Notes: generated by a model from the letters alone, not told the origin. Shown: positions 7,509 to 16,743, counted from the first letter of the stretch. The stretch: 64,000 nt of DNA from Haloplanus salinarum (GCF_024498175.1 NZ_CP101823.1:3044987-3108986); one strand, 5' to 3'. Numbers and translations: made by a program.

Positions 7509-9830
7509 TCACTCGCCGAGTTCACGCAGGGCGTCCCGGAGGTAGAGGACCGTCTCGTAGCGTTCGGATTTCTCCTTCGCGAGGGCGGTCAGCAACACCC
7601 TGTCCAGGGCTTGGGGCACGTCGGCGACGTCGCTCGGCGGCGTCGGCTCCTCGTCGAGGACGCGACGCATCGCCTTGCTGGGCCGGCCCTCGAACGGCGG
7701 GCGCCCGGTGAACAGCTCGTACAGCACCGCCCCGAGCTGGTAGATGTCGGTGATGTCGTCGGGGTTGCCGTACTGCTCGTCGAACTGCTCGGGGGCGGCG
7801 TACTGTGGGGACAGTCCTTCGATGCTCTTGGAGTGGTCCAGCAGGTGTTTCGAGAGCCCCCAGTCGGCGACCTTCGGTACGTCCCATGCGTCCTCGACCG
7901 ACCGGAAGAGGACGTTTTCGGGTTTGAGATCGAGGTGGGCGACGCCGCGGCGGTGGGCGTGGTGGACGCCCTCGGTAATGCCGAGCGCCGTCCACAGCGC
8001 CCGGTCGAACTCCAGTTCGCCCGCCCGGTCGCCCAAGTCACCGGCGTCCATGTACTCCATGGCGATCCAGGGGACGGGACTGGCGCCGTAGTCGACGACG
8101 CCGACGACGTGGTCGTGGTCGTCGATCTTGTCCCAGGTTTCGGCCTCCTCCATGAGTCGGTCGACGGCGTCGGTGTGCAGCGTCCCCTGCATCCGCGGGC
8201 GCTTGATGGCGAGGATCACGTCGCCGTCGGGGGTCGGCAGGGTCGCTTTGGCGACGTCGGCGTTGCCGCCGCCGCCGAGGGGTTCCTCGTCGGTCAGGGC
8301 GTCGTACTCGACCGAGACCTCAGGTGCCTGCGGAATTCGGTCGGGAGCGCCATCGGGGCGTTCCGGCACGTCGGTGCTTGTCCCGTCCCCGGATGCGGGG
8401 GACGCAGGCTGGTGATCCGGTGTCGATCCCCCTGCCAGTGTCGCGTTTCCTTCGGTTCCGGGGCCGTCGCTGCCCCTCCGCTTCCAGTACCACAGCCCTC
8501 CCGCGCCGGCGCCGGCGGCCCCCACGCCCGCGAGTGGGAGGAGTGGAACGTCGGAGTCACCGCCCTCGGTGCTACCGTCGCCGTCGCCGTCGGACGGATC
8601 GGCCGGCGGTGGCGTGGTGCGTGTGGGCGTGGTCGTCGACGTCGGGTCGGCGGCCGATGTCGGCGTCGCCTCGCCCTCGGAGAGCGCGTACACGGCGTCG
8701 TCGCTCCCGAAATAGACCCTCCCCCCCGCCACCGCCGGCGACGAGCGAACCGATCCCTCCGTCTCGAAGCGCCACCGCTCCTCGCCCGAGGCCGCGTCCA
8801 GCGCGTACACTCCAGTATCGCCGTTCCGGATCCCGACGTGGACGGTGCCGTCGACCACCGCCGGCGACGACCGGACTTGCCCGTCCAGGGAACGCCACCG
8901 GATCTCTCCCGACGCCGCATCAACCGCGTACACGCTGTTTTCGGGACTTATTCGGCCGACGTAGACGGTGCCGTCGGCCACCGCCGGTGACGCGATCACC
9001 GTGCTTTCCATCCCGAGTTGCCACCGCTCTTCGCCCGACGTCGCGTCCAGCGCGTACAACGTCCCGTTCAGGCTCCCGAAATAGACCGCCCCATCGGCCA
9101 CCGCCGGCGATGAAAGCACCACGCCCTCGGTCCCGAAGCGCCACCGCTCTTCACCCGACGTCGCGTCCAGCGCGTACAGGTTGGTGTCGGCGCTCCCGAC
9201 GTAGACGGTGCCGTCGACCACCGCCGGTGAGGAGTTCACCGCGTTCCCCGCCTCGAAGCGCCACCGCTCCTCGCCCGACCCCGTGTCCAGCGCGTACAGG
9301 TTGGCGTCGTCGCTCCCGACGTAGACGGTGCCGTCGACCACCGCCGGCGACGAAAATACGCCGTCCCCCGTCTCGAAGCGCCACCGTTCCTCGCCGGAGT
9401 CGGCGTCCAGCGCGTACAGGTTGGCGTCGTCGCTCCCGACGTAGACGGTGCCGTCGACCACCGCCGGTGGGGAGTTCACCGCGTCTCCCGTCTCGAAGCG
9501 CCACCGCTCCTCGCCGGAGTCGGCATCCAGCGCGTACAGGTTGCTGTTCCCCCTCCCGACGTAGACGGTGCCGTCGACCACCGCTGGCGACGAAACCACC
9601 GGTGCCCCAGTCGCGAACCGCCACCGCTCCCCGACGCTCCTCATCGGAGCCGTGTTCGCCGGTGCGTGTCTCGTGTTCGCGTTCTCGTATCCGAACCGAG
9701 GCCACGCTTCCGCGCTCTGCCCGCTCCCGACACCGGACGTCCCCGACGCCAACACACCGCCGACCGCCACACCGACCGTCCGCACGACGCCGCGTCGAGT
9801 CAACGACCCGACGATCTCCCCCTTCTCCAT
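7509..9830 (-). CDS. Receptor-like Ser/Thr kinase with extracytoplasmic PQQ propeller (paralogue 1)
   Basis: A 773-residue protein with a clear modular order. A Tat-like signal (RR at 12-13) with a hydrophobic core to about residue 36 comes first. Eight PQQ-type beta-propeller repeats of about 40 residues follow (66-386), each built on [26 protein letters not shown]-like elements. Next come a Thr/Pro-rich stalk, one membrane segment (about 428-448) closed by WYWKRRG, and a protein kinase domain from about 509. Kinase features are the glycine loop [12 protein letters not shown], the VAIK-like lysine in LAIKRP, the catalytic loop HLDLKPEN and a DWG in place of DFG. The propeller should face outside and the kinase the cytoplasm. 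The adjacent gene 9903-12173 is a paralogue with an almost identical kinase. Confidence 0.85.
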   Translation of the reverse strand: MEKGEIVGSLTRRGVVRTVGVAVGGVLASGTSGVGSGQSAEAWPRFGYENANTRHAPANTAPMRSVGERWRFATGAPVVSSPAVVDGTVYVGRGNSNLYALDADSGEERWRFETGDAVNSPPAVVDGTVYVGSDDANLYALDADSGEERWRFETGDGVFSSPAVVDGTVYVGSDDANLYALDTGSGEERWRFEAGNAVNSSPAVVDGTVYVGSADTNLYALDATSGEERWRFGTEGVVLSSPAVADGAVYFGSLNGTLYALDATSGEERWQLGMESTVIASPAVADGTVYVGRISPENSVYAVDAASGEIRWRSLDGQVRSSPAVVDGTVHVGIRNGDTGVYALDAASGEERWRFETEGSVRSSPAVAGGRVYFGSDDAVYALSEGEATPTSAADPTSTTTPTRTTPPPADPSDGDGDGSTEGGDSDVPLLPLAGVGAAGAGAGGLWYWKRRGSDGPGTEGNATLAGGSTPDHQPASPASGDGTSTDVPERPDGAPDRIPQAPEVSVEYDALTDEEPLGGGGNADVAKATLPTPDGDVILAIKRPRMQGTLHTDAVDRLMEEAETWDKIDDHDHVVGVVDYGASPVPWIAMEYMDAGDLGDRAGELEFDRALWTALGITEGVHHAHRRGVAHLDLKPENVLFRSVEDAWDVPKVADWGLSKHLLDHSKSIEGLSPQYAAPEQFDEQYGNPDDITDIYQLGAVLYELFTGRPPFEGRPSKAMRRVLDEEPTPPSDVADVPQALDRVLLTALAKEKSERYETVLYLRDALRELGE

Positions 9831-9854
9831 CCTTGCCTCGGTGTATCACACGTC

Positions 9855-9863
9855 AAATATAAA
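9855..9863 (-). promoter_or_regulatory. TATA box of propeller-kinase 1
   Basis: TTTATATTT on the minus strand is centred about 29 bp before ATG 9830. Only 72 bp separate the two kinase genes, so this one has its own leaderless promoter rather than depending on read-through. Confidence 0.65.
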
Positions 9864-9902
9864 TCGTTCGTCCTCGGAACCGACGGGATCGCCCCCGTCG
9901 AA

Positions 9903-12173
9903 TCACTCGCCGAGTTCACGCAGGGCGTCCCGGAGGTAGAGGACCGTCTCGTAGCGTTCGGATTTCTCCTTCGCGAGGGCGGTCAGTAACACCCTGTCCA
10001 GAGCTTGGGGCACGTCGGCGACGTCACTCGGCGGCGTCGGCTCCTCGTCGAGGACGCGACGCATCGCCTTGCTGGGCCGCCCCTCGAACGGCGGACGCCC
10101 GGTGAACAGCTCGTAGAGGACGGTCCCAAGCTGGTAGATGTCGGTGATGTCGTCGGGGTTGCCGTACTGCTCGTCGAACTGTTCGGGGGCGGCGTACTGC
10201 GGGGACAGCCCCTCGACGCTCTTGGAGTGGTCCAGCAGATGTTTCGAGAGTCCCCAGTCGGCGACCTTCGGCACGTCCCAGGCGTCCTCGACCGACCGGA
10301 AGAGGACGTTTTCGGGTTTGAGATCGAGGTGGGCGACGCCGCGGCGGTGGGCGTGGTGGACGCCTTCGACGATCCGAACGGCACTCCACACTGCCTGGTC
10401 GAACGGGAGGTCGCCGGCACGGTCGGCCAGGTGGCCGGCGTCCATGTACTCCATGGCGATCCAGGGGACGGGACTGGCGCCGTAGTCGACGACGCCGACG
10501 ACGTGGTCGTGGTCGTCGATCTTGTCCCAGGTTTCGGCCTCCTCCATGAGTCGGTCGACGGCGTCGGTGTGCAGCGTCCCCTGCATCCGCGGGCGCTTGA
10601 TGGCGAGGATCACGTCGCCGTCGGGGGTCGGCAGGGTCGCTTTGGCGACGTCGGCGTTGCCGCCGCCGCCGAGGGGTTCCTCGTCGGTCAGGGCGTCGTA
10701 CTCGACCGAGACCTCAGGTGCCTGCGGAATTCGGTCGGGGGCGCCGGCCCGTGAGCCACCGCCCGTCCCGCGGGAGTCGGTGGTGGGGCCGCCTGCCGAA
10801 CCGGGGTCGGTGCCCGGGGCGCTCCCGCCGGGCGTGGCGGCGCCCTCGCCGTTCCGTTTCCAGTACCACAGCCCTCCCGCGCCGACGCCCGCAGCGCCCA
10901 CGCCCGCGAGCGGAACGAGGGGCAGGTCGGAGCCGTCGTCGGCACCGGAGCCCCCTGCGTCGCCGCCGCTCCCGGACGGCGCGGTGGTCGTCGCCTCGGG
11001 CGTTGCGGTATCGCCGGCGAACGCGTACACACCGCCGCTTCCGACGTAGACGGTGCCGCCGACCACCGCCGGCGACGAAACGACCGACGCAGGTGACTGA
11101 ACGGCCCACTGCTCCCCGCCCGAGTCGGCGTCCAGTGCGTACGTGACGTCGGCGCTCCCGACGTAGACGGTGTCGCCGGCCACCGACGGCGACGAGTTCA
11201 CCGACGACCCCGTCTCGAAGCGCCAGCGCTCCTCGCCCGACCCCGCGTCCAGCGCGTACACGGTGTTGTCCCGACTCCCGACGTAGACGGTGCCGTCGGC
11301 CACCGCCGGCGTCGCACGGACCGTGTCCCGCGCCGCGAAGCGCCAGCGCTCCTCGCCCGACCCCGCATCCAGCGCGTGGACGACGTTGTCCCGACTCCCG
11401 ACGTAGACGGTGCCGTCGGCCACCGCCGGCGCCGAGAACACGGCCGCCCCTGCATCGAAGCGCCAGCGCTCCTCGCCCGACCCCGCGTCCAGGGCGCTGA
11501 CGCTGGTCGCAGCCGGGACCGCGACGTAGACGGTGTCGTCGACCGCCGCCGGCGCCGTGATCGAACTCACTCCCATCTCGGCGCGCCACCGTTCGTCGCC
11601 CGACGCCGCGTCCAGCGCGTGGACGACGCCGCCGCCCGCCCCGCCGCTTCCGACGTAGACGGTATCCTCGGCCACCGTCGGGGGCGAACTCACCTCCCCC
11701 ACCGTCGCAAAGCGCCACCGCTCCTCGCCCGATTCGGCGTCCAGTGCGTACAGGTTGGAGTTCACACACCCGACGTAGACGGTATCGCCCGCTACCGACG
11801 GCGACGCAACCACCGCATCCCCCGTCTCGAAGCGCCAGCGCTCCTCGCCCGAGGCCGCGTCCAGCGCATAGACGCCGCCGCCGCTCCTCCCGCTTCCGAC
11901 GTAGACGGTGCCGTCGACCACCGACGGCTGATGCTCGACGCTCCCACCGGTCTCGAACTGCCACCGTTCCGTGACGTTCGCCACCGGCCCGGCGTTCTCC
12001 GGTGCGTACCCGTCGTTGGCCGCGTTGAACCCGAACTGCGGCCACGACCCGCCGCTCTGTCCGCTCGCCTGGTCGGTCATCCCCCAGGTCAGCACGCTTC
12101 CGGTGACTGCCGCCCCGAGGGTCCGTAACGCTCCCCGCCGCGTCCACGTGCCACGTACACCCGACCCGTCCAT
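9903..12173 (-). CDS. Receptor-like Ser/Thr kinase with extracytoplasmic PQQ propeller (paralogue 2)
   Basis: A 756-residue paralogue of the downstream kinase, with the same order: Tat-type signal ([10 protein letters not shown] at 10-19), eight PQQ propeller repeats, a stalk, one membrane segment ending WYWKRNG, and a C-terminal kinase with the same HLDLKPEN and DWG motifs. The kinase half is almost base-for-base identical to paralogue 1, while the propeller repeats differ clearly and contain two longer Gly-rich loops ([14 protein letters not shown]). The sensed signals therefore probably differ while the output is shared. ATG 12173 is supported by the signal peptide and by a TATA box 28 bp upstream; the frame is open for another 266 codons, but these overlap upp antisense. 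Confidence 0.85.
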   Translation of the reverse strand: MDGSGVRGTWTRRGALRTLGAAVTGSVLTWGMTDQASGQSGGSWPQFGFNAANDGYAPENAGPVANVTERWQFETGGSVEHQPSVVDGTVYVGSGRSGGGVYALDAASGEERWRFETGDAVVASPSVAGDTVYVGCVNSNLYALDAESGEERWRFATVGEVSSPPTVAEDTVYVGSGGAGGGVVHALDAASGDERWRAEMGVSSITAPAAVDDTVYVAVPAATSVSALDAGSGEERWRFDAGAAVFSAPAVADGTVYVGSRDNVVHALDAGSGEERWRFAARDTVRATPAVADGTVYVGSRDNTVYALDAGSGEERWRFETGSSVNSSPSVAGDTVYVGSADVTYALDADSGGEQWAVQSPASVVSSPAVVGGTVYVGSGGVYAFAGDTATPEATTTAPSGSGGDAGGSGADDGSDLPLVPLAGVGAAGVGAGGLWYWKRNGEGAATPGGSAPGTDPGSAGGPTTDSRGTGGGSRAGAPDRIPQAPEVSVEYDALTDEEPLGGGGNADVAKATLPTPDGDVILAIKRPRMQGTLHTDAVDRLMEEAETWDKIDDHDHVVGVVDYGASPVPWIAMEYMDAGHLADRAGDLPFDQAVWSAVRIVEGVHHAHRRGVAHLDLKPENVLFRSVEDAWDVPKVADWGLSKHLLDHSKSVEGLSPQYAAPEQFDEQYGNPDDITDIYQLGTVLYELFTGRPPFEGRPSKAMRRVLDEEPTPPSDVADVPQALDRVLLTALAKEKSERYETVLYLRDALRELGE

Positions 12174-12196
12174 CTGTCCAGCGAGTATCACGCGAC

Positions 12197-12206
12197 TCAA
12201 ATAAAC
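12197..12206 (-). promoter_or_regulatory. TATA box of propeller-kinase 2
   Basis: GTTTATTTGA on the minus strand is centred about 28 bp upstream of ATG 12173. It lies back to back with the upp promoter at 12241. Confidence 0.6.
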
Positions 12207-12240
12207 GATTCGCCGAGCGAACGACGACCCGTCGCTGACG

Positions 12241-12250
12241 CTTATTTTAA
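12241..12250 (+). promoter_or_regulatory. TATA box of upp
   Basis: CTTATTTTAA is centred about 31 bp before ATG 12276, so the message has little or no leader. Confidence 0.6.
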
Positions 12251-12275
12251 GTGGCCGCCGGCCGGTTCCCCGACG

Positions 12276-12953
12276 ATGACCATCGAAGACCGCGACGACG
12301 CGTACCTCATCACGCACGCACTCGCGAAGGACACGCTCTCGAAGATCCGCGACGCCGACACCGAGCAGGTCGCCTTCCGGAAGGGACTCGTGAAACTCGG
12401 GCGCATCTGTGGCTACGAGATCATCGACGGCGCGATGGAGACGGAGTACGTCTCCATCGAGACGCCGCTCGCCGAGACGACCGGCGAGCGCGTGAAGGGA
12501 CTCGACGACGTGGTCATCATCAACGTCCTGCGGGCGGCCACGCCGTTCGTCGAGGGGCTGTTGAAGGCCTTCCCGCGCGCCAAGCAGGGCGTCATCAGCG
12601 CCGGCCGCGACGAGGAGGCCGGGATGAACGAGGACGGCGAGTTCCCCATCACGGTCGACTACGTCAAACTCCCCGAGATCAGCGAGGACGACACCGTCAT
12701 CGTCGCCGACCCGATGCTCGCCACCGGATCGACGATGTCGGCCGTCCTCGACTACGTCCTCGAGGGACAGGCGGCCCCCGAGAACCTCTTCGTCCTCTCG
12801 GCGGTCAGCGCCCCGGACGGCCTGCTCCGCGTCTCCGAGGCCGTCCCCGAGGCGGACCTGCTGACCGTCGCCATCGACGACCACCTCGACGAGAACGGCT
12901 TCATCGTCCCCGGCCTCGGCGACGCCGGCGACCGCGCCTTCCGGACGACCTGA
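12276..12953 (+). CDS. upp: Uracil phosphoribosyltransferase
   Basis: A 225-residue enzyme that joins uracil to PRPP to give UMP in pyrimidine salvage. The PRPP loop [14 protein letters not shown] is at residues 141-154 and the region [13 protein letters not shown], typical of uracil PRTases, is at 82-94. Length and motif spacing are standard for archaeal Upp. It has its own promoter and is divergent from the propeller-kinase pair. The following 127 bp hold only inverted repeats before the convergent IMPACT gene. Confidence 0.95.
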   Translation: MTIEDRDDAYLITHALAKDTLSKIRDADTEQVAFRKGLVKLGRICGYEIIDGAMETEYVSIETPLAETTGERVKGLDDVVIINVLRAATPFVEGLLKAFPRAKQGVISAGRDEEAGMNEDGEFPITVDYVKLPEISEDDTVIVADPMLATGSTMSAVLDYVLEGQAAPENLFVLSAVSAPDGLLRVSEAVPEADLLTVAIDDHLDENGFIVPGLGDAGDRAFRTT

Positions 12954-13080
12954 GACGGGCGGCGCGTCCAACCCCCTCGCTTCACGTCGAAAATCGCCCG
13001 ACGACGAACCGACGAGCGCGGAGAATTCTCCACCGAAGCGGACCCCCCGAGCGCTCCGTATCCCTCCGGAGGGCTCCGGA
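12954..13080. other. Convergent intergenic region with short palindromes
   Basis: This stretch between the converging upp and IMPACT genes has no reading frame of coding character. It holds two perfect palindromes, GAGAATTCTC (13021-13030) and CCCTCCGGAGGG (13062-13073). They may act as a two-way terminator, but no T-run follows, so that is weak. Confidence 0.35.
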
Positions 13081-13686
13081 TCACTCTAGTTCGACACGGC
13101 CGCCCGTCGCGGACCGGAGGCGGTCCCGGAGGCCGTCGGCCTCGGCGACGGGCACGCGCACCTCGAAGGCCACCCGCTCCTCGTAACTCGCCTCGAAGTC
13201 GACGCCCTCGCTCTCGAGGATTCCGCGGACGGTTCCCGAGTCGTCGTAGTCGACGACGGCCGACACGCGCTCGTGGGGTCGCTCCTCGACCACGCCGGCG
13301 GCGTCGACGGCGTCGCTCACGCCGCGGGCGTACGCCCGGGCCAGCCCCCCGACGCCGAGGTTGACGCCGCCGTAGTAGCGGGTCACCACCGCGACGACGT
13401 TCCGCAGGTCGCGCTGGACGAGGACGTTCAGGGCGGGTTTGCCTGCCGACCCCGTCGGCTCGCCGTCGTCGCTCGCCCACTCCCGGAGCATCTCCCCGCC
13501 CGGGGCGGGCACGCGGTAGGCCGGCACGTTGTGGGTGGCGTCGTCGTACGCCGCCCGCACCTCGTCGACGAACGCCTCGGCCTCGTCGACCGACTCGGCG
13601 GGTGCGACGTGGCCGAGGAACTCCGACCCCTTCACCTCGAACTCGGACTCCGCCCGCTCGGCCACCGTGCGGTAGGTCTCGGCCAT
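13081..13686 (-). CDS. IMPACT/YigZ family protein
   Basis: A 201-residue member of the YigZ/IMPACT family. The signature region includes EFLGHVAPAESVDEAEAFV near the N-terminus, DDGEPTGSAGKPALNVL in the middle, and VVAVVTRYYGGVNLGVGGL, followed by the C-terminal YigZ dimerisation domain. Relatives include the eukaryotic translation regulator IMPACT; the bacterial and archaeal function is not established. Its ATG shares one base with the stop of the upstream ACT/HTH gene (TGATG), so the two are translationally coupled. Confidence 0.9.
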   Translation of the reverse strand: MAETYRTVAERAESEFEVKGSEFLGHVAPAESVDEAEAFVDEVRAAYDDATHNVPAYRVPAPGGEMLREWASDDGEPTGSAGKPALNVLVQRDLRNVVAVVTRYYGGVNLGVGGLARAYARGVSDAVDAAGVVEERPHERVSAVVDYDDSGTVRGILESEGVDFEASYEERVAFEVRVPVAEADGLRDRLRSATGGRVELE

Positions 13687-14186
13687 CAGAACTCGACCCG
13701 GCGGACGTACGGCAGTTCGCGGATCTCGACCAGGAGATCGCCCGGAAGGGTGGCGTCGGTGATGACGTACAGTTTCGCGTCGTCGACGAACTCGGGATCC
13801 TCGCTGATGACCTGCCGGATGGAGATATCCCGGTCGGCGATGGCCGTCGTCACGTCGGCGACGATGCCCGATTCGGTCTCGTCGTCGACCCAGACCGTCA
13901 GCACCGAGAGGTCGAGCACCGGTGCCAGATCCATCAGGCTGGGGATGGCCGTGATGTTCTGGAAGATGCGGCGGAGCTCCGGATCGTCGAGGATGGCGTC
14001 GGTCGTCGAGTCGACCACCCGCCGATCGACGCCGATCTCGCGAGCGATCCCCGTGTTGGGGATCTCGATGCCGCCGGAGACGACCCGTCCCTCGTCGTTG
14101 ACGGAGAAGCCCCGTTCGAGCAGGAGTCGGATCACCTCCTGCTGGCTCGGACTCCCCTCGAACTTCTCCATGATCTCGTCGAACAT
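13686..14186 (-). CDS. ACT-domain HTH regulator of amino-acid metabolism (COG2150-like)
   Basis: A 166-residue protein. The N-terminal part (EGSPSQQEVIRLLLERGFSVN, continuing through GIAREIGVDRRVV) looks like a winged helix-turn-helix. The C-terminal part is an ACT domain (VLTVWVDDETESGIVADVTTAI), a small-molecule, usually amino-acid, sensor. The frame is open upstream to 14273, but a TATA element at 14213-14220 would then lie inside the gene. ATG 14186, 30 bp downstream of that box, fits a leaderless start and the usual family length. It is coupled to the downstream IMPACT gene. Confidence 0.82.
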   Translation of the reverse strand: MFDEIMEKFEGSPSQQEVIRLLLERGFSVNDEGRVVSGGIEIPNTGIAREIGVDRRVVDSTTDAILDDPELRRIFQNITAIPSLMDLAPVLDLSVLTVWVDDETESGIVADVTTAIADRDISIRQVISEDPEFVDDAKLYVITDATLPGDLLVEIRELPYVRRVEF

Positions 14187-14212
14187 TCGTCCGACGACTT
14201 GTCCGGGACGGT

Positions 14213-14220
14213 TGATATAC
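14213..14220 (-). promoter_or_regulatory. TATA box of the ACT/HTH-IMPACT operon
   Basis: GTATATCA on the minus strand lies about 30 bp upstream of ATG 14186. It decides that start against the longer open frame that begins at 14273. Confidence 0.55.
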
Positions 14221-14320
14221 CTGCGGCCATCGACCCGGTCCGTCGCCGCCAGCCGCGTGTCGGTCATCCCCATCGACTTCCGTCCAAACGCTTACTACAC
14301 TCCCCCCGCCACCCCTCCCC

Positions 14321-15286
14321 ATGTCCCACACCGTCGTCTTCACCGACCACACCTTCGACGACCTCGATGTCGAACGCCGGATCCTCGACGAAATCGACGC
14401 CGAGTTGATCGACGGCGAGGCGAGCGACGAGCCCCTTCCCGACCTCGTCGCGGACGCCGACGCCGTCATCGCCATGTACGCCGACGTCGACGCCGCCCTG
14501 CTCGATGCGATGCCCGACTGCCGGGTCGTCTCCCGGACCGGCATCGGCGTCGACAACGTCGACATCGACGCCGCGACCGAGCGCGGCGTCTACGTGACGA
14601 ACGTCCCCGACTACTGCATCCCCGAGGTGTCGACGCACACCTTCGCCCTCCTGCTCGCCCTGGCACGGAAGGTCGTCGCCTTCGACGCCCGGGCGGCCCG
14701 CGGGGAGTGGGACGAACACGCCGGCCGACCGATGCACCGCCTCGACGGCCGGACGCTCGGCCTCGTCGCCTACGGCGACATCGCCCGGGCGGTCGCCGAG
14801 AAGGCCCGCGCGTTCGGCATGGAGGTGATCGCCCACGACCCCTACGTCGATCCGGCGGACGTCGGCGACGGCGTGACCCTGGTCGAGGACCTGTCGACCC
14901 TGCTCGCGGCGTCGGACGCCGTCTCCATCCACGCGCCGCTCACCCCGGAGACGGAGGGGATGATCGGCGCCGCCGAACTCGACGCGATGAAGGAATCCGC
15001 GTTCCTCGTCAACGCCGCTCGCGGCGGCATCGTCGACGAGGACGCCCTCGCCGACGCCGTCGAGCGGGGGGCCATCGCGGGCGCCGGCCTCGACACGCTC
15101 GCGGAGGAACCGCCGCCGTCGGACTCGCCGCTGCTGGATCCGGAGGACGTGATCCTCACGCCCCACGCCGCCTACAACTCCGCCGAGAGCGTCCGCGAAC
15201 TGCGGGAGAAGGCCGCCCGGAACGTCCGGCAGACGCTCGCCGGCGAGGTACCCGACTACCTCGTGAACGGCGACGTGATCGAGTAG
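14321..15286 (+). CDS. D-2-hydroxyacid dehydrogenase family protein, CtBP-like
   Basis: A 321-residue NAD-dependent D-isomer 2-hydroxyacid dehydrogenase, closest in layout to the C-terminal-binding-protein branch. The catalytic triad is visible: Arg in NAARGG, Glu in TLAEEPP and His in TPHAAYN. The dinucleotide loop reads LGLVAYGDIA where the family normally has LGIVGFGRIG, so two glycines are replaced by alanine. The active site is intact, so it should be functional. The substrate is not evident; there is no serine-pathway neighbour, so naming it serA would be unsafe. Confidence 0.85.
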   Translation: MSHTVVFTDHTFDDLDVERRILDEIDAELIDGEASDEPLPDLVADADAVIAMYADVDAALLDAMPDCRVVSRTGIGVDNVDIDAATERGVYVTNVPDYCIPEVSTHTFALLLALARKVVAFDARAARGEWDEHAGRPMHRLDGRTLGLVAYGDIARAVAEKARAFGMEVIAHDPYVDPADVGDGVTLVEDLSTLLAASDAVSIHAPLTPETEGMIGAAELDAMKESAFLVNAARGGIVDEDALADAVERGAIAGAGLDTLAEEPPPSDSPLLDPEDVILTPHAAYNSAESVRELREKAARNVRQTLAGEVPDYLVNGDVIE

Positions 15287-15327
15287 CTACGTCCGAACCG
15301 ACGGCTGTGGCCGGCGGGCCCCCCCGA

Positions 15328-15753
15328 TCAAAGGAGGTACGCCCGGAGCAACTCACCGACCGTGTCGGGTATCATCAACATCCCCACGATGACCAGCACG
15401 ATCATAAGCATCAGTACGATGAGGAGAAGGGAGACGACACCCTCGGTCGGGACGGTTACGCTTGGGAGTCCACCCATATCGATCCGCACTTTCTCCGCCT
15501 GTTCGCGTTCCTGACGGGTCCGTTCGTCCTGTGCCTTCACCGTTTCGAGCGCGCTGAACTGTGACTGTATCTCCGAGTACTGCTGCATCAGATCGGAGGT
15601 CTTCTTGAGCAGATCCCGCTGACGTTCGTCCAGTTCGTCCACTCGCTGGGCCAACTCCGAAATCCGATCCTCGTTGGCGTCGATCGAGCCACTCAACTGG
15701 TCGAGTGACTCGACTATCTCGTCGTTCGACTCGGGCGGATCGTCCGAATTCAT
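15328..15753 (-). CDS. Coiled-coil protein with C-terminal membrane anchor
   Basis: A 141-residue protein. Residues 10-95 form a long heptad-rich coiled coil (including SLDQLSGSIDANEDRISEL and LLKKTSDLMQQY). A single strongly hydrophobic helix at about 106-128 (SLLLIVLMLMIVLVIVGMLM) is followed by about 13 residues. That is the layout of a tail-anchored protein, with the coiled coil in the cytoplasm. The window also encodes an ArsA/Get3 ATPase that might insert such proteins, but no direct link is shown. I do not recognise the family. Confidence 0.7.
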   Translation of the reverse strand: MNSDDPPESNDEIVESLDQLSGSIDANEDRISELAQRVDELDERQRDLLKKTSDLMQQYSEIQSQFSALETVKAQDERTRQEREQAEKVRIDMGGLPSVTVPTEGVVSLLLIVLMLMIVLVIVGMLMIPDTVGELLRAYLL

Positions 15754-15983
15754 CGGCGGACGGCCGGCGAATCAGTCCCCATCCGATCCGTCCGGGTGGT
15801 TCCGGTCCGTCCGCCGGTCCTTCCTTCGTTCCCAGTCCCCTGGACTCACTCTCGGGTCCTCCCACGGCGTGCCGGTTTCACGGATACGACTGTCTCGTTA
15901 GTGATTCATATTCAACATTTCTGTTGGCAGGAACCGACCCGAAAAGAACCTCCCCGGAGTCGACCAAGTAGGTTACGGCCTAG

Positions 15984-15993
15984 TTAACTTTAT
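15984..15993 (+). promoter_or_regulatory. TATA box of the winged-helix gene at 16024
   Basis: TTAACTTTAT lies 31-40 bp upstream of ATG 16024. The extra distance leaves room for a short leader carrying a Shine-Dalgarno site, unlike most genes in this window. Confidence 0.5.
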
Positions 15994-16011
15994 GTCCGTA
16001 GCTCTCAACGG

Positions 16012-16017
16012 GGAGGT
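16012..16017 (+). promoter_or_regulatory. Shine-Dalgarno site fixing the start at 16024
   Basis: GGAGGT lies 6 bases before the ATG and matches the CCTCC at the 3' end of the window's own 16S rRNA. Such sites are uncommon here, where most messages look leaderless. Confidence 0.65.
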
Positions 16018-16023
16018 ATAGCC

Positions 16024-16446
16024 ATGATCACGGAAGGGCGGACGCCGGACGACGCCGGCAACGAGGAGTTGGTTCACGAGGTCACACAGCGGACGCGAGG
16101 GCGAATCATCCAGGATATCCTCGGTCACCCCTACAAGAGCCCCTCGTTCGACGAGATCGACTTCATGAACCCCGGGTTGAGTAGCGCCACGCTCAGGGAA
16201 CACCTGAACAAGCTGATCGAATACGGTCTCGTCCGGAAGGTGGAGGCCCCCGAGGACGAGCGAACCCGTGATTTCCCGTTCGTCTTTTACACCCTCTCCG
16301 ACACCGGCCGGGAGTTCCTGGAGACACACAACCTGTACGTCGACGAGGAGGAGGAGATCGAGCGCGAGTACGCCGAGGTGGACAAACCGGAACACATCCT
16401 GAACAAGCAGAACGACGCTCCCCGTCCGACGGCGTTATTCGACTGA
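16024..16446 (+). CDS. Winged-helix transcriptional regulator
   Basis: A 140-residue protein. Its central part (RGRIIQDILGHPYKSPSFDEIDF, then SSATLREHLNKLIEYGLVRKVEAP) has the helix-turn-helix and wing pattern of PadR/ArsR-type regulators, ending with a YTLSDTGREFLE wing strand. The C-terminal 40 residues are highly acidic. No metal or ligand pocket is obvious. It has its own TATA box and Shine-Dalgarno site, and its 3' end overlaps the convergent winged-helix gene by 12 bp. Confidence 0.78.
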   Translation: MITEGRTPDDAGNEELVHEVTQRTRGRIIQDILGHPYKSPSFDEIDFMNPGLSSATLREHLNKLIEYGLVRKVEAPEDERTRDFPFVFYTLSDTGREFLETHNLYVDEEEEIEREYAEVDKPEHILNKQNDAPRPTALFD

Positions 16447-16719
16447 TTCGCGCCCCGGACGGATCCCCCTCTCGCGATCGCTACCCGTCGGCCCCGGCCT
16501 CGACAACCCCCGCCGTCCATCGGTCAGGACGATCCGATCCGACCCCGCCAACCGGCGGACCAGTCCCTCCTCGTCCAGATACCTGACCGTCGCCAACACG
16601 GTCATCAGCGGGAGCCGCAGTCGATCCGCGATCCGATCGGGCGTGGCGTCGCCGACGCGTTGCAGGTACAACACGACGAGTTTCGATGTGTCGCTGTCGA
16701 GGGTCTCCAGCGCCTGCAT
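16435..16719 (-). CDS. Small winged-helix protein
   Basis: A 94-residue protein. Residues 1-55 form a helix-turn-helix (TSKLVVLYLQRVGDATPDRIADRLRL, then VLATVRYLDEEGLVRR), and a Gly/Arg-rich C-terminal tail follows. The frame is open up to a TTG at 16746. The TATA element at 16744-16752 lies 29 bp before ATG 16719 and makes that the better start. It converges on and overlaps the last 12 bp of the regulator at 16024-16446, so the two transcripts are antisense to each other at their ends. Confidence 0.65.
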   Translation of the reverse strand: MQALETLDSDTSKLVVLYLQRVGDATPDRIADRLRLPLMTVLATVRYLDEEGLVRRLAGSDRIVLTDGRRGLSRPGPTGSDRERGIRPGRESVE

Positions 16720-16743
16720 ACGCGAGGCCTCTCCGCCCGCCGA

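Noticed and set aside
7600-12100. Regular 120-bp DNA repeats that look like a tandem array.
   Set aside because: They are the coding sequence of PQQ propeller blades of about 40 residues, in frame in both kinases, not a CRISPR or satellite.
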